From positions 1 through 31,922 of the forward strand of contig JALKBU010000583.1 in NCBI GenBank assembly GCA_023091735.1: 31,922 nucleotides of DNA, in the 5' to 3' direction. This document shows, piece after piece, positions 1 to 8,310 of the stretch. The stretch comes from Trichomonas tenax. Taxonomy: Eukaryota; Parabasalia; Trichomonadida; Trichomonadidae. The number at the start of each line of letters is the position of its first letter. The first letter of the stretch is position 1. Under the pieces are notes generated by a model that had not been told where the DNA came from, searched no databases, and saw only the letters and a program-made list of their open reading frames with translations. The position numbers and the translations under genes are program-made.

Positions 1-251
1 TAAATATCGATGTTTTCTTACCAATTACCAGTTAGGTATATGCTCGTTGATGATAGAGTTGTGGCTCGTCAACAACACTAACCTGGATGTATTGGTTAGA
101 CTTCAAAGATATTTATGACACTTTTTAATAAGGTGACAATTTGCCCGCTCAAAAAGTGACACTTTATTCACGAAAAGTGACTTTAAAGTTTCCGTGTCAC
201 TTTTTGGTGTTCACTTTTGTCCTAGACTCTTGAAAAAGTTGAAATGAGACC
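1..251. other. Non-coding left flank with a 12-bp inverted repeat
   Basis: No credible gene is present between the window edge and the end of the Maverick ATPase reading frame. AAAAAGTGACAC (151-162) is exactly complementary to GTGTCACTTTTT (194-205), giving a possible stem with a 31-base loop. Further GTGAC/CACTTTT motifs surround it. Bases 200-233 match, inverted, the last 34 bases of the window (about 30 of 34 identical). This may be terminal or subterminal DNA of the Maverick, but the element edge cannot be fixed from a single copy. Confidence 0.4.
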
Positions 252-1073
252 TTAAAAGATTTTAAGATCGCGTATATTTGCGTCAATATATAATTTATCA
301 TGTTCTCTGAGAGATTTATATTTGTTATATATTTCGTTAATTGTTTCAGAAATATTTAATTGGTATAACATATATTAAAATTGTTGTCGAGAATATCCAC
401 TAAATATAAATATTGTGGATAAATTTGATTTGAGATTTGTTGACAATGCTTTCCAAAAATGTATTAATACGAAAAATGAAAATTGTATATGACGACATTT
501 TGTCATAAGATCATTAAATATAGATGTTTGGTCAGAAATTGCTTTAGTATTTGTAGCATCTTCTAAAATTACTACTGTGTGAAAATAATCTAAATCAAAA
601 TTACTAATAAATAATTTCTCAAATATTTCATTGGCAATATTATCAGGTACTTCTTTTTCTAAATGATTATCTTTAATTTGATTATAGAAACTCTTATATT
701 TAATTATTTCTTTAATTAATTTCGGGGCATCTTTATACGATACATATATCACATAAGTTTCTATCAGATTAGCACATCTGTCAAATGTTTCATCATTAGC
801 TTCACCATCTTTATTAACATAAATTATTAGATGTGTTTCTTTGGAATGTCTAGATAAATTAATTATTTCTTTAGTCATTGTGAATGTTTTACCAGTACGT
901 TGTCTCCCAACAAATACATTGACAGAATTCAAATAAATATTTGTTCCAGGTGTTTTCTCTAAATTTTCTTTTGATGTTCTATCCATTAATTCTAATTCCA
1001 TTTCTTCATTAACATTAGTATCCGAATTATCAAAAGAATAATCAGAATTGTCATCATAATTCATATCAAGCAT
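252..1073 (-). pseudogene. Maverick packaging ATPase (FtsK/HerA type), one in-frame stop
   Basis: This is the predicted genome-packaging ATPase of the Maverick. The ATG is at 1073. The open part runs 232 residues to a TAA at 375-377. The Walker A motif GRQRTGKT is at residues 56-63 and the Walker B-like VVILED at 167-172, followed by a beta-strand (STIFIFSGYSRQQ) typical of the end of the core. Reading on in the same frame past the TAA gives about 40 more plausible residues, ending ...IRDLKIF, before a second TAA at 252-254. These resemble the usual C-terminal tail of the family, so the TAA at 375 looks like a nonsense mutation in a gene of about 272 codons. It is divergent from the integrase, with only 24 bp between start codons. 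A 232-residue protein may still fold, as both Walker motifs are kept. Confidence 0.82.
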
Positions 1074-1097
1074 TTATTTAATAATAAATAAAAATAT
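1074..1097. promoter_or_regulatory. Bidirectional Maverick promoter between ATPase and integrase
   Basis: Only 24 bp separate the two divergent ATGs. Read toward the ATPase it contains TTTTATTTATTATTAAAT followed by AAATG, the motif also found before the other Maverick ORFs. Read toward the integrase it gives AATAATAAATAAAAATAT then ATG. No host-type TCAYWW initiator is present. Function is inferred from position and recurrence. Confidence 0.5.
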
Positions 1098-2714
1098 ATG
1101 TTTAAAGATTTGACATTTGAAAAAAAATTAAAAATTTTTGAAATAAATATTCGTTATAATAATTTTCTGTTTATTATTTTCGATAATATACACAGCAAAA
1201 ATAAAAACATTGTTAACGAAAATTATAATAAGATAAAACATCATTGGAGTATTATCGAAAATAATAAACTTAGAGACTTGATGAAATCTTTTTTCATGGA
1301 TATTCCAATAAATAAATTCCTAAATAAATATTATGAAGAAATTTCTAAAGTTATATCTGATAAAATTTATTATATGAACATATTTATAGATTATGTAGAT
1401 GATAATTCGGTAATAATCAATTATTTATATCAGAAACTCAAACAACGTGATTATCATGATGAAAATATAATAGGTATAATTAATGAGAATCATATAAAAT
1501 CCATATTATTTGAATGCGCTCTTTATAATAAGACGAACTCAACAAAATTCGAAACACTACCCAAAGATATACAAAAAAGAATTAAGAAAATACATACAAA
1601 GATATCTACTAAGGATATGTACGAATATTATAAAAGATATTATAATCTATATAATATTTACAAACATAATCGAATTAGTGAAATCAAAATTTACGAAGAT
1701 AATGAAAATAAAAAATTATTAGATAAAATTCAAGCAAATAATTCATATATAAATTCAGTAAATAAATTCAAGAATATGAATCCATGGAAAACACAATCTA
1801 AGTTTATGGAATATGCTCATCGTAATAATTGGACAGATGAAATTATCCAAAATAATTGGGAAGAAATAAAACCTGTATCATTTGATTTAAAAGCTAACAA
1901 AAAATATTATATGAACATTGTTGCCCCAAAAAATACAGTAATCATCGATTATTTTATTTCTGGTGATTTTGTATGGTTATTTGTTGTTGAAGTTAATACT
2001 AGAAAATTATATGCGGTATTATCACCTGGATATAAATATCATAAGAATAAATGGATAATTTCCAAAGATATTAAATCATATATGACTAAAGAAAATACTG
2101 TAATATCATTAATTTCTTTAATGAATAAAGGTATAAATATCCAAAATATTATTTGTGATAAAGAACCGGCATTTGGTCCAACATTTCAAACATGGTGTGC
2201 TATTAATAACATTGGTTTCAGACAATATGTTGTTAATGATGTTAAAGCATTTACTACCCAAGATGAAACTCGTAAAATTCATACAACGTTAGCAATTTTA
2301 GATAGAATATGCCGCACAATACGCACAATGAATTATAATATGGGATACGGAACAGATATCACACCAGAACGTATGAATTATTTAGTTAATGAATACAACA
2401 ATTCACCCAATATAACATTCACGAAATTTTTCAAAAGAATAGTTTCACCAAAAGATATGACAGAAGATATGGAACGTAAATATTGTTTGGAAATGGCTAA
2501 AGAAAATTTCATCACGAATTCATTACCGAAATATGATGTTATTGGTTATACCGTTGAAGTTTATAATGAAGCAAATGCCATGGATAAATTAAAATCAAAA
2601 ACATTGGGTAGATTTAAAGTTATTAGTCGCGAAGGTAATTTGTTTGTTTGTAAATCTCTAAAGAATTCTAAAATTATTAAAGTACCTCGATGGATGTTAA
2701 AAATTATTTATTAA
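1098..2714 (+). CDS. Maverick integrase (retroviral-like, DD35E)
   Basis: This intact 538-residue protein is predicted to insert the Maverick DNA into the host genome. A candidate catalytic triad is visible: D284 (in IIDYF), D354 (in ICDKEPAF) and E390 (in TTQDETRKIH), with exactly 35 residues between the last two, as in retroviral and Polinton integrases. The region after E390 (LAILDRICRTIR) matches the helix that follows the catalytic Glu in Polinton integrases. The C-terminal 60 residues, beta-rich and ending VPRWMLKIIY, look like the small SH3/chromo-like module of these proteins. The N-terminal 220 residues are Lys/Asn/Ile-rich and not assignable. ATG at 1098 follows the shared AT-rich promoter. 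It is the only one of the three large Maverick genes here without an internal stop. Confidence 0.9.
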   Translation: MFKDLTFEKKLKIFEINIRYNNFLFIIFDNIHSKNKNIVNENYNKIKHHWSIIENNKLRDLMKSFFMDIPINKFLNKYYEEISKVISDKIYYMNIFIDYVDDNSVIINYLYQKLKQRDYHDENIIGIINENHIKSILFECALYNKTNSTKFETLPKDIQKRIKKIHTKISTKDMYEYYKRYYNLYNIYKHNRISEIKIYEDNENKKLLDKIQANNSYINSVNKFKNMNPWKTQSKFMEYAHRNNWTDEIIQNNWEEIKPVSFDLKANKKYYMNIVAPKNTVIIDYFISGDFVWLFVVEVNTRKLYAVLSPGYKYHKNKWIISKDIKSYMTKENTVISLISLMNKGINIQNIICDKEPAFGPTFQTWCAINNIGFRQYVVNDVKAFTTQDETRKIHTTLAILDRICRTIRTMNYNMGYGTDITPERMNYLVNEYNNSPNITFTKFFKRIVSPKDMTEDMERKYCLEMAKENFITNSLPKYDVIGYTVEVYNEANAMDKLKSKTLGRFKVISREGNLFVCKSLKNSKIIKVPRWMLKIIY

Positions 2715-2740
2715 TGTTTAAAATTTTTTATTTATTATAA
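2715..2740 (+). promoter_or_regulatory. Maverick-type promoter motif
   Basis: The gap between the integrase stop and the next ATG contains TTTTTTATTTATTATAAATG, matching the TTTTATTTWT...TAAAT motif seen before the other Maverick ORFs and abutting the start codon. This suggests the ORF at 2741 has its own transcript. Inferred from recurrence only. Confidence 0.45.
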
Positions 2741-3148
2741 ATGACGTTTAAATATGTTAATGGTTCTTTGAAAAATTTAAAAGATGTTAAACCTTTAGAA
2801 ATTATCGAAAGTTATAACCCAGAAATTATTAATTTTAATAATCCAGAAGAATTTCAAAAATATTATAATTTACACGAAGAAGAATTTAATGAATTATCAA
2901 CATATAAATTAAATACAAAATATAAGATACCAGGATACAAAATTACTAAACCTAAGGAAAAAGATGGTAATATATCTGTGAAATTAATTACAGATTATAA
3001 TTACAAAAAGAATAAGTCCAACGAATTCGTTGGCCCTAATGAAAAAATTATTACCATGGAAAATAATATAAATAAATTACAAGAAGAAATAGATGAAATA
3101 ATTATCCAAATTAAGAAATTAATGAATGCTCTGAATATTAATATATGA
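2741..3148 (+). CDS. Maverick hypothetical protein, 135 aa
   Basis: I do not recognise this protein. It starts 26 bp after the integrase stop, on the same strand, behind the shared Maverick promoter motif, which argues that it is a real gene. The first 60 residues are acidic and rich in Asn/Glu/Tyr; a basic, Gly/Pro-containing stretch follows (KIPGYKITKPKEKDG), and the last 30 residues (from MENNINKLQEEIDE) form a likely coiled coil with heptad Ile/Leu spacing. A structural or replication accessory role is possible but nothing in the sequence decides it. No cysteine pairs or catalytic motif are visible. Confidence 0.65.
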   Translation: MTFKYVNGSLKNLKDVKPLEIIESYNPEIINFNNPEEFQKYYNLHEEEFNELSTYKLNTKYKIPGYKITKPKEKDGNISVKLITDYNYKKNKSNEFVGPNEKIITMENNINKLQEEIDEIIIQIKKLMNALNINI

Positions 3149-3171
3149 AAAATTTCAGATATTATTCTCGG

Positions 3172-3191
3172 ATTTTATTTTTATATAAATT
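3172..3191 (+). promoter_or_regulatory. Maverick-type promoter motif
   Basis: TTTTATTTTTATATAAAT lies directly before the ATG at 3192 and repeats the element found upstream of the polymerase (TTTTATTTTTATATTAAAT). Confidence 0.45.
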
Positions 3192-3671
3192 ATGAATGCC
3201 ATGATTAGTTTAAAGAGAGAAGAATCCAAACAATCTCAAAACGTTAATGTCAATGTTAAGCCAGAAACAAATGTTTACGCATCACAAGATAACTTCAAAG
3301 ATAATTCCGAAGAACCAATAACAGTTAAATATCGTGATATAGATTCAGAAGAAATTAAAATGTTGAAAAATGAAATAGAAGTTCTTAATTTAGTTATTCA
3401 GATGATGCGTGATAATCCAATTTACATAAATAAATTAATTATTGCTGACGATATTATTTTGATGAAATTTATTAAGTTATTAACTGATGCTGATGATGTA
3501 CAATTAGATGTCGAAGATATTGGCGAGGGATGTATAACAAAGAATAAATATAGAAAGGTTAATGCAATTTATGTTATCAAAGATAATAAAACATATAATT
3601 TGAAATATGATTACCCAGAAGTTTTTAAACGTATGAAAGAAATCGGAATTCATATCAAGATAGTATTTTAA
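3192..3671 (+). CDS. Maverick hypothetical protein, 159 aa
   Basis: I do not recognise this protein. The N-terminal 50 residues are Asn/Ser/Gln/Val-rich and probably disordered. A predicted helical segment follows (EIKMLKNEIEVLNLVIQMM), then an acidic domain with several Asp/Glu clusters, and a C-terminal beta-rich part ending HIKIVF. It follows the 135-aa ORF on the same strand with 43 bp between and has its own promoter-like motif. It is convergent with the polymerase, whose stop lies 45 bp away, so this is the 3' meeting point of two transcription units. The ordered C-terminal half suggests a folded domain suited to structure prediction. Confidence 0.65.
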   Translation: MNAMISLKREESKQSQNVNVNVKPETNVYASQDNFKDNSEEPITVKYRDIDSEEIKMLKNEIEVLNLVIQMMRDNPIYINKLIIADDIILMKFIKLLTDADDVQLDVEDIGEGCITKNKYRKVNAIYVIKDNKTYNLKYDYPEVFKRMKEIGIHIKIVF

Positions 3672-3715
3672 AACAAATTTATAAAAATAAATTTGGGAAT
3701 TTTATTTTTGGGTAT

Positions 3716-6700
3716 TTATTTAGATAAATATTCTGGTATTAATGCCTTAACTTTCCTCTGAAATTTTTCACAATGATTAATTTCACCATTTTTATTCATC
3801 TTAAATCTTGTTCTGGTAGCTAACAGGTCAAAGTTTACTTCATTACCATCGTATAAATATTCATATAATTTTTTAATATTACCATCGAAATGTTTATTAG
3901 CATAATTTACAATAGTTTCTTCTGGTATACCTTTACATCTAAAATGTTGTGAATGTTCACCATTATAATTTTCTAATTCATCATAATAAATTTTCTTTCC
4001 GATAGATATATGATATGTACAATAACAATTAGCTAATTCATCAAAATCGTTATGAAATTGTCCCATGTCTGTACCAATTAATTCTCTGTGATGTATTTTT
4101 TGAAATTCTTCAGCTAATAAATTAATTAAATTATCTTGGATATGAATACTATCAGTATCTTGATAATAAATTGGTATGTTAAGATCTTCAGCTAGACACA
4201 TTACTTCATTCATTATACGTTTTGACATCGATAAAACACTCACACCAAATACAGGATTATTAAATTGGGTATCTAATACCTTATTTAATTTAAAACATGT
4301 AATATCGGAATTTTCTATTTTATATGTTTCTTCAACTTGATACCAATGTGAATATAAGTAATAATCTGCTTTGGTATTATTTACATAGGCATTTCTTGTT
4401 TTAATTGATTTCTGAATAGATTTACCATAGCTAGCATTCATAATTAATTTTAGAACTTCTTGTGTGGGATTGTTTTCTTTTTTATATTTTCTACGCAAAT
4501 CATAAACTTTACGAATAACATTACGAATGCGATGTGATCTATTACCTAACCAATAAATTCCACCAATTATTTTATAAGAAATTTCCTGATATTTGACCAA
4601 ATCTTGTAATGTTATTAGATCAACACGCATATTACAACATTCGTTCACATTATGATTTAATCCCATTTTATCTTTTTTCACAATTAATGGGAAATGTCTG
4701 AATTTATTTACAGAACAAATTTCGATATCAACAATAAAATAGCTGATGTAATTATTATCTGTAGGAATTGTCTGATTTTCTTCAAAACAATGTTTTAATA
4801 AATAATGTGGGTTATTTATATCATAAATGTTATCATCTAAATAATTATTTGGAATTATTTGTGGTTTACCTTCAACTTCAAATAATCTAGCCATAGCTGA
4901 TGGATATAAACTACACGCATCAAAATCATTAAGTTTATCTTGGATTTTATATCTGAAATTATCTCTAGTCATACATCTACCGCCATAAATAGCACCCATT
5001 ATATAATCTTTAATATTTCCGGAAATCTCATATAAATTTCCATTTGGATAAAATACTTCACGATTTAAAAATTTATTTGCTAATGATGGTGCTGTTGTTA
5101 TTTCAAATAAATCCATAGAAATTGGTTCATTAAAGCATACATCACGAAATGCGTTAAAACCTATACGCAAAACATTAACATCTTGTTGACAATAAAATTC
5201 ACAATATTTATTCATATCAAATGTATTATCTGATAATCTACAGTTTGGAATTTTATCAATATTTTCTACAAATGTTTGTTTTTGTTGTTCGCTCCATGAT
5301 GGCAATTCATCTAAACCAACATCAGAAATTATACCATTGTTATTAATAACACGATTATAATTATAATATTTATATGGGAATAATTCTTTATGTATTTTTG
5401 TTTGGGCAAATGCTTGGGGAAAACATTTTGGAAAATTTTCCAATTTTTGTGTAAAGATAGAATAACTATCACGTAATTCGATATTTTTACCTTGGTATTT
5501 ATGTTGTTGTAAAATAATTCGGGATTATTTCATAGTACTATTTTTCACACCATATTTCATTAAAATTCTTCCATCAAATCCTAAATTATGAAAACAAACG
5601 ATACTATTGTTTGGGATAAAATCCATAAATTGTTTATCACAATCAAAACCATTAAATGTTATGGATATTTTACCGTCAATATTGCTTAAACATTTCATAA
5701 AGGGTATTTCCTTATTATCTTTGGTACATGTTTCAAAGTCAGCATACCAATAAGATATATGGTCTCTCAGAGCCCTACAATTTTTAGATTTTTGTTCTGA
5801 CATTAATCTAAAATTAGATTCAGAAATTATATTGGGAATTTTATTTTTATCATTATTTTTTAATAAATACTGTGATGAAATCCCAGATAATTGAACATCT
5901 ATATCACTATGCGTTAATGGTATGAATGCTCCAATTTCTTCTAATAATTTAATTAGGTTAATGCTATTAATGTGTGATTGTTTTGAATCGATTTCAAAAT
6001 TATTATTACGGAATTTACATACTTTAAACATTTTATTATTATCCCAATTATGTTTCTTACCATATTCGACAATTTCATCGTAATGTTTTATGAAATATGA
6101 ACTAATGGGTAATGTTTCATTAATAAAATAATGATTTTTATATGTGAAAAGGTTTATTTTGTAATTATATCCGGTATCTGGACCCAAATGTTTATTACGT
6201 GATTCATTGGCGATACGCATTTTATTAGATTTATCATCATAATATTTTAATTCACACCATATTTGATATTCATCACAAATTTTAGCCAAAACATTTATTG
6301 GACAATATTTACAATCTAAGAATTTATTGGATATTTCCATTAAAATATTTTCATCAGATATTACAAAAGATAACGCATATATTAGACAATTATATCGTAA
6401 TTCTTTACGAATAGAACCGTTGGGATTTGTTAATGATGTGAATATCTGATAACTTTTTAGGGTATCTTCTAATAATGAATATTTCTCAGATAATCTATAT
6501 GGCCAAAAATTACTCTCATTCATATTTTTCATATTTTTCGGTTTAGATATTTTTTCATGTTTTGTGAAATATATCTCATCAAAAAATTCTAAATATATTT
6601 CGGTACCATCATCTGAAGCATTTGCCGGTAATTCTTCTAATTTATACACATAATTACCATTTAATAAATTTTCAAATCTTTCCTTAAATGATTCGTTATC

Positions 6701-7330
6701 GATTGGCTGAGATTTTTCTAATCCATTAACTTTATAATGTATTAAAATGTGTGAATCTAATGATTGTGATGAAATATGTTTATGATAAAATTCTTTAAGT
6801 TTTTCACCAACTAATGGTAAATCATCTGTTTCGAATTGTGATAAATCTAATTTATATCCAAATGGATTATTATCAAGATTTTCGAATATTTTATTAATTT
6901 TATTTTTTCTTGCTATATTTTGTGAAACAATTTTCTCAAGATTTTCATTAGAAATTTTCTCTAATTGATTAATATAATTTTCATCATTAGATATATCTGG
7001 TGATTTCATATCATTAAGATATTCCTCGATAATTTTTTGATCTTTAATTTCATTATTAATTTCTGTTTCGAATTCTTGAATTTTTTCATTATCATTATCA
7101 TAATATTCATCATTGAAAGTTCTTTCTGGATAAAATTCACGTTTTTGTTTATTTAACATATTATGAAAGTGTTGAAGAGATTTTATATCATAAATATCAC
7201 CACGATATCCCCATTTATTTAATAAATTTTTATAAATGGATAAATTTTTAAAGTAATTATTATTTGGATCTGTTTCCTGGTGATTTTGCTTAATATATTT
7301 TTTAATTTGCTCGTGTGTGATCTTCGACAT
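3716..7330 (-). pseudogene. Maverick protein-primed DNA polymerase B, one in-frame stop
   Basis: This is the Maverick replicative polymerase. The first open part (7330 to 5525, 601 residues) has an N-terminal extension, then the 3'-5' exonuclease with Exo I ADFET (about 530-534) and Exo II FHNLGFDGRI (about 580-589). A TAA at 5525-5527 interrupts it. The same frame continues for 28 codons to 5443, where a TTG can be taken as a start, and on to 3716. The second part holds an Exo III-like YCQQDVNVL, the YGGR of protein-primed enzymes, pol motif A (FDACSLYPSAMA), motif B (NASYGKSIQKS) and motif C (YQDTDSI). All catalytic motifs are intact, and the total of about 1,204 codons suits a Polinton polymerase. 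The stop falls between Exo II and Exo III, so the enzyme is split unless the stop is read through. The ATG at 7330 follows the Maverick promoter motif. Confidence 0.88.
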
Positions 7331-7366
7331 TTATTTAATATAAAAATAAAAAATATATTTTTTTAT
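7331..7366 (-). promoter_or_regulatory. Maverick-type promoter of the polymerase
   Basis: Read on the minus strand, TTTTATTTTTATATTAAAT precedes AAATG of the polymerase, with a run of AT-only sequence further upstream. It is nearly identical to the segment upstream of the 82-aa ORF at 7862, so two separately transcribed genes on one strand share it. Confidence 0.5.
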
Positions 7367-7457
7367 AAATACCCTAAATTTTCCAAATTATTTTTGACAT
7401 GTAAATATTTTGATATTTTTTATCTGACACTTTTTAGGGGACGATAGGTTTACACGC

Positions 7458-7574
7458 TTTGTAAAATTTTGTAAACTATTTGTAAACATCAGAAAATATA
7501 TTTGAGGGAAAATCAAGCAAGTATTCAATTTAGCGTTTGTAAAGTTATCGTTATTTCTGAAATGTATTTACAAA
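7458..7574. repeat. Cluster of five TTTGTAAA octamers
   Basis: TTTGTAAA occurs exactly at 7458, 7468, 7479 and 7536, and its complement TTTACAAA at 7567. The first three are 10 and 11 bp apart, i.e. on one face of the helix. They sit in the roughly 280-bp gap between the polymerase start and the 82-aa ORF. They could be protein-binding iterons (regulatory or origin-like) or chance in AT-rich DNA. Nothing else in this gap looks coding. Confidence 0.35.
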
Positions 7575-7613
7575 AATAAAATTTTAGATATTAATTGTTT
7601 ATTCTTAATAATT

Positions 7614-7862
7614 TTATTCCCAAGAATCTTCAATTATTGATTCAATATATATATTGTCTTCTATTTCATTATCGACATCAAGATTGCTTACATATTCTAA
7701 ATATTGTAAATATTTTTGATATTTCTTCTGATTTTTCACATGTAAATATTTACGTGTTAAATTCGTTAATAATTGGCTAAGTTTTTTATCAGATGTTGAA
7801 ATATTACATACAAATTTTTTATCCATAAAACAATTAGAGTAAAGATTTTGAGTTGTTGTCAT
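7614..7862 (-). CDS. Maverick hypothetical protein, 82 aa
   Basis: I do not recognise this small protein. It has a basic, Lys/Tyr/Leu-rich middle (TRKYLHVKNQKKYQKYLQ) and an acidic C-terminus (DNEIEDNIYIESIIEDSWE). The ATG at 7862 is preceded on the minus strand by TTTTATTTTTACTTTAAAT, the Maverick promoter motif, which supports it as a real gene despite its size. An overlapping plus-strand ORF at 7595-7780 has no such signal. It is the last Maverick ORF before the sequence changes to host-like composition. Confidence 0.55.
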   Translation of the reverse strand: MTTTQNLYSNCFMDKKFVCNISTSDKKLSQLLTNLTRKYLHVKNQKKYQKYLQYLEYVSNLDVDNEIEDNIYIESIIEDSWE

Positions 7863-8310
7863 TATATTTATTTAAAGTAAAAATAAAAAATATATATTTT
7901 TTAAAACATAAAAAATATTTTTATTTTTTTGATAATTTTTATAGGGAAATGTTATTTAATCATAGCAATAAGAATTTAATTTATAATTGAAATAATACAT
8001 TTTTATAACAATTTATAGGATTTATGGGATTTTCGATATAAATTATAGGAAAATTGTTATGGTATGAATTTCGATAAAGTTATTAAGATGGATATATTCA
8101 AAGTGCTGATTTTTCAGAAGTGGACAAAATTTTTGGACCCCCTGAAAAAGCATACTCTATATACTACTTAAATAGGTGCTCTGGACTAAAGTCATTGCTA
8201 TGATATTGCGATTTTTAAACTTTGTAAAGAAAAAAAACGGATCTGTAAACTTGCTGTCACTTTTAAGATTTTGATCGCATTCATATTTCAAGCACGCAAA
8301 GCCTAAATTG
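7863..8310. other. AT-rich junction between Maverick and host DNA
   Basis: The first 50 bp carry the Maverick promoter motif for the 82-aa ORF. From about 7,900 to 8,080 the DNA is AT-rich and non-coding, with several near-copies of TTATAGGA/TTTATGGG words. From about 8,100 the composition becomes host-like. An Inr-like TCATATTTCA (8281-8290) lies 28 bp upstream of the next ATG. I found no clear terminal inverted repeat or target duplication marking the right edge of the element. Confidence 0.4.

Larger units (their letters stand above)
252..8000. mobile_element. Partial Maverick/Polinton DNA transposon (approximate limits)
   Basis: Three hallmark Polinton genes lie together: an FtsK/HerA-type packaging ATPase, a DD35E retroviral-like integrase and a protein-primed family B DNA polymerase, with three small unknown ORFs. 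The block is much richer in A+T than the host genes to its right and uses a different upstream promoter motif. Complete Polintons are about 15-20 kb and also carry a cysteine protease and capsid genes. None of these is visible, so the copy is truncated, internally deleted or continues outside the window. I could not identify a matching pair of long terminal repeats. The right limit is set only by the change of composition between about 7,900 and 8,300. Confidence 0.88.

Noticed and set aside
248..8293. Resemblance between about 250-281 and 8256-8293 (TTAAGATTTTGATCGC-like)
   Set aside because: It needs several gaps, and the left part codes for the ATPase tail. Probably chance in AT-rich DNA.
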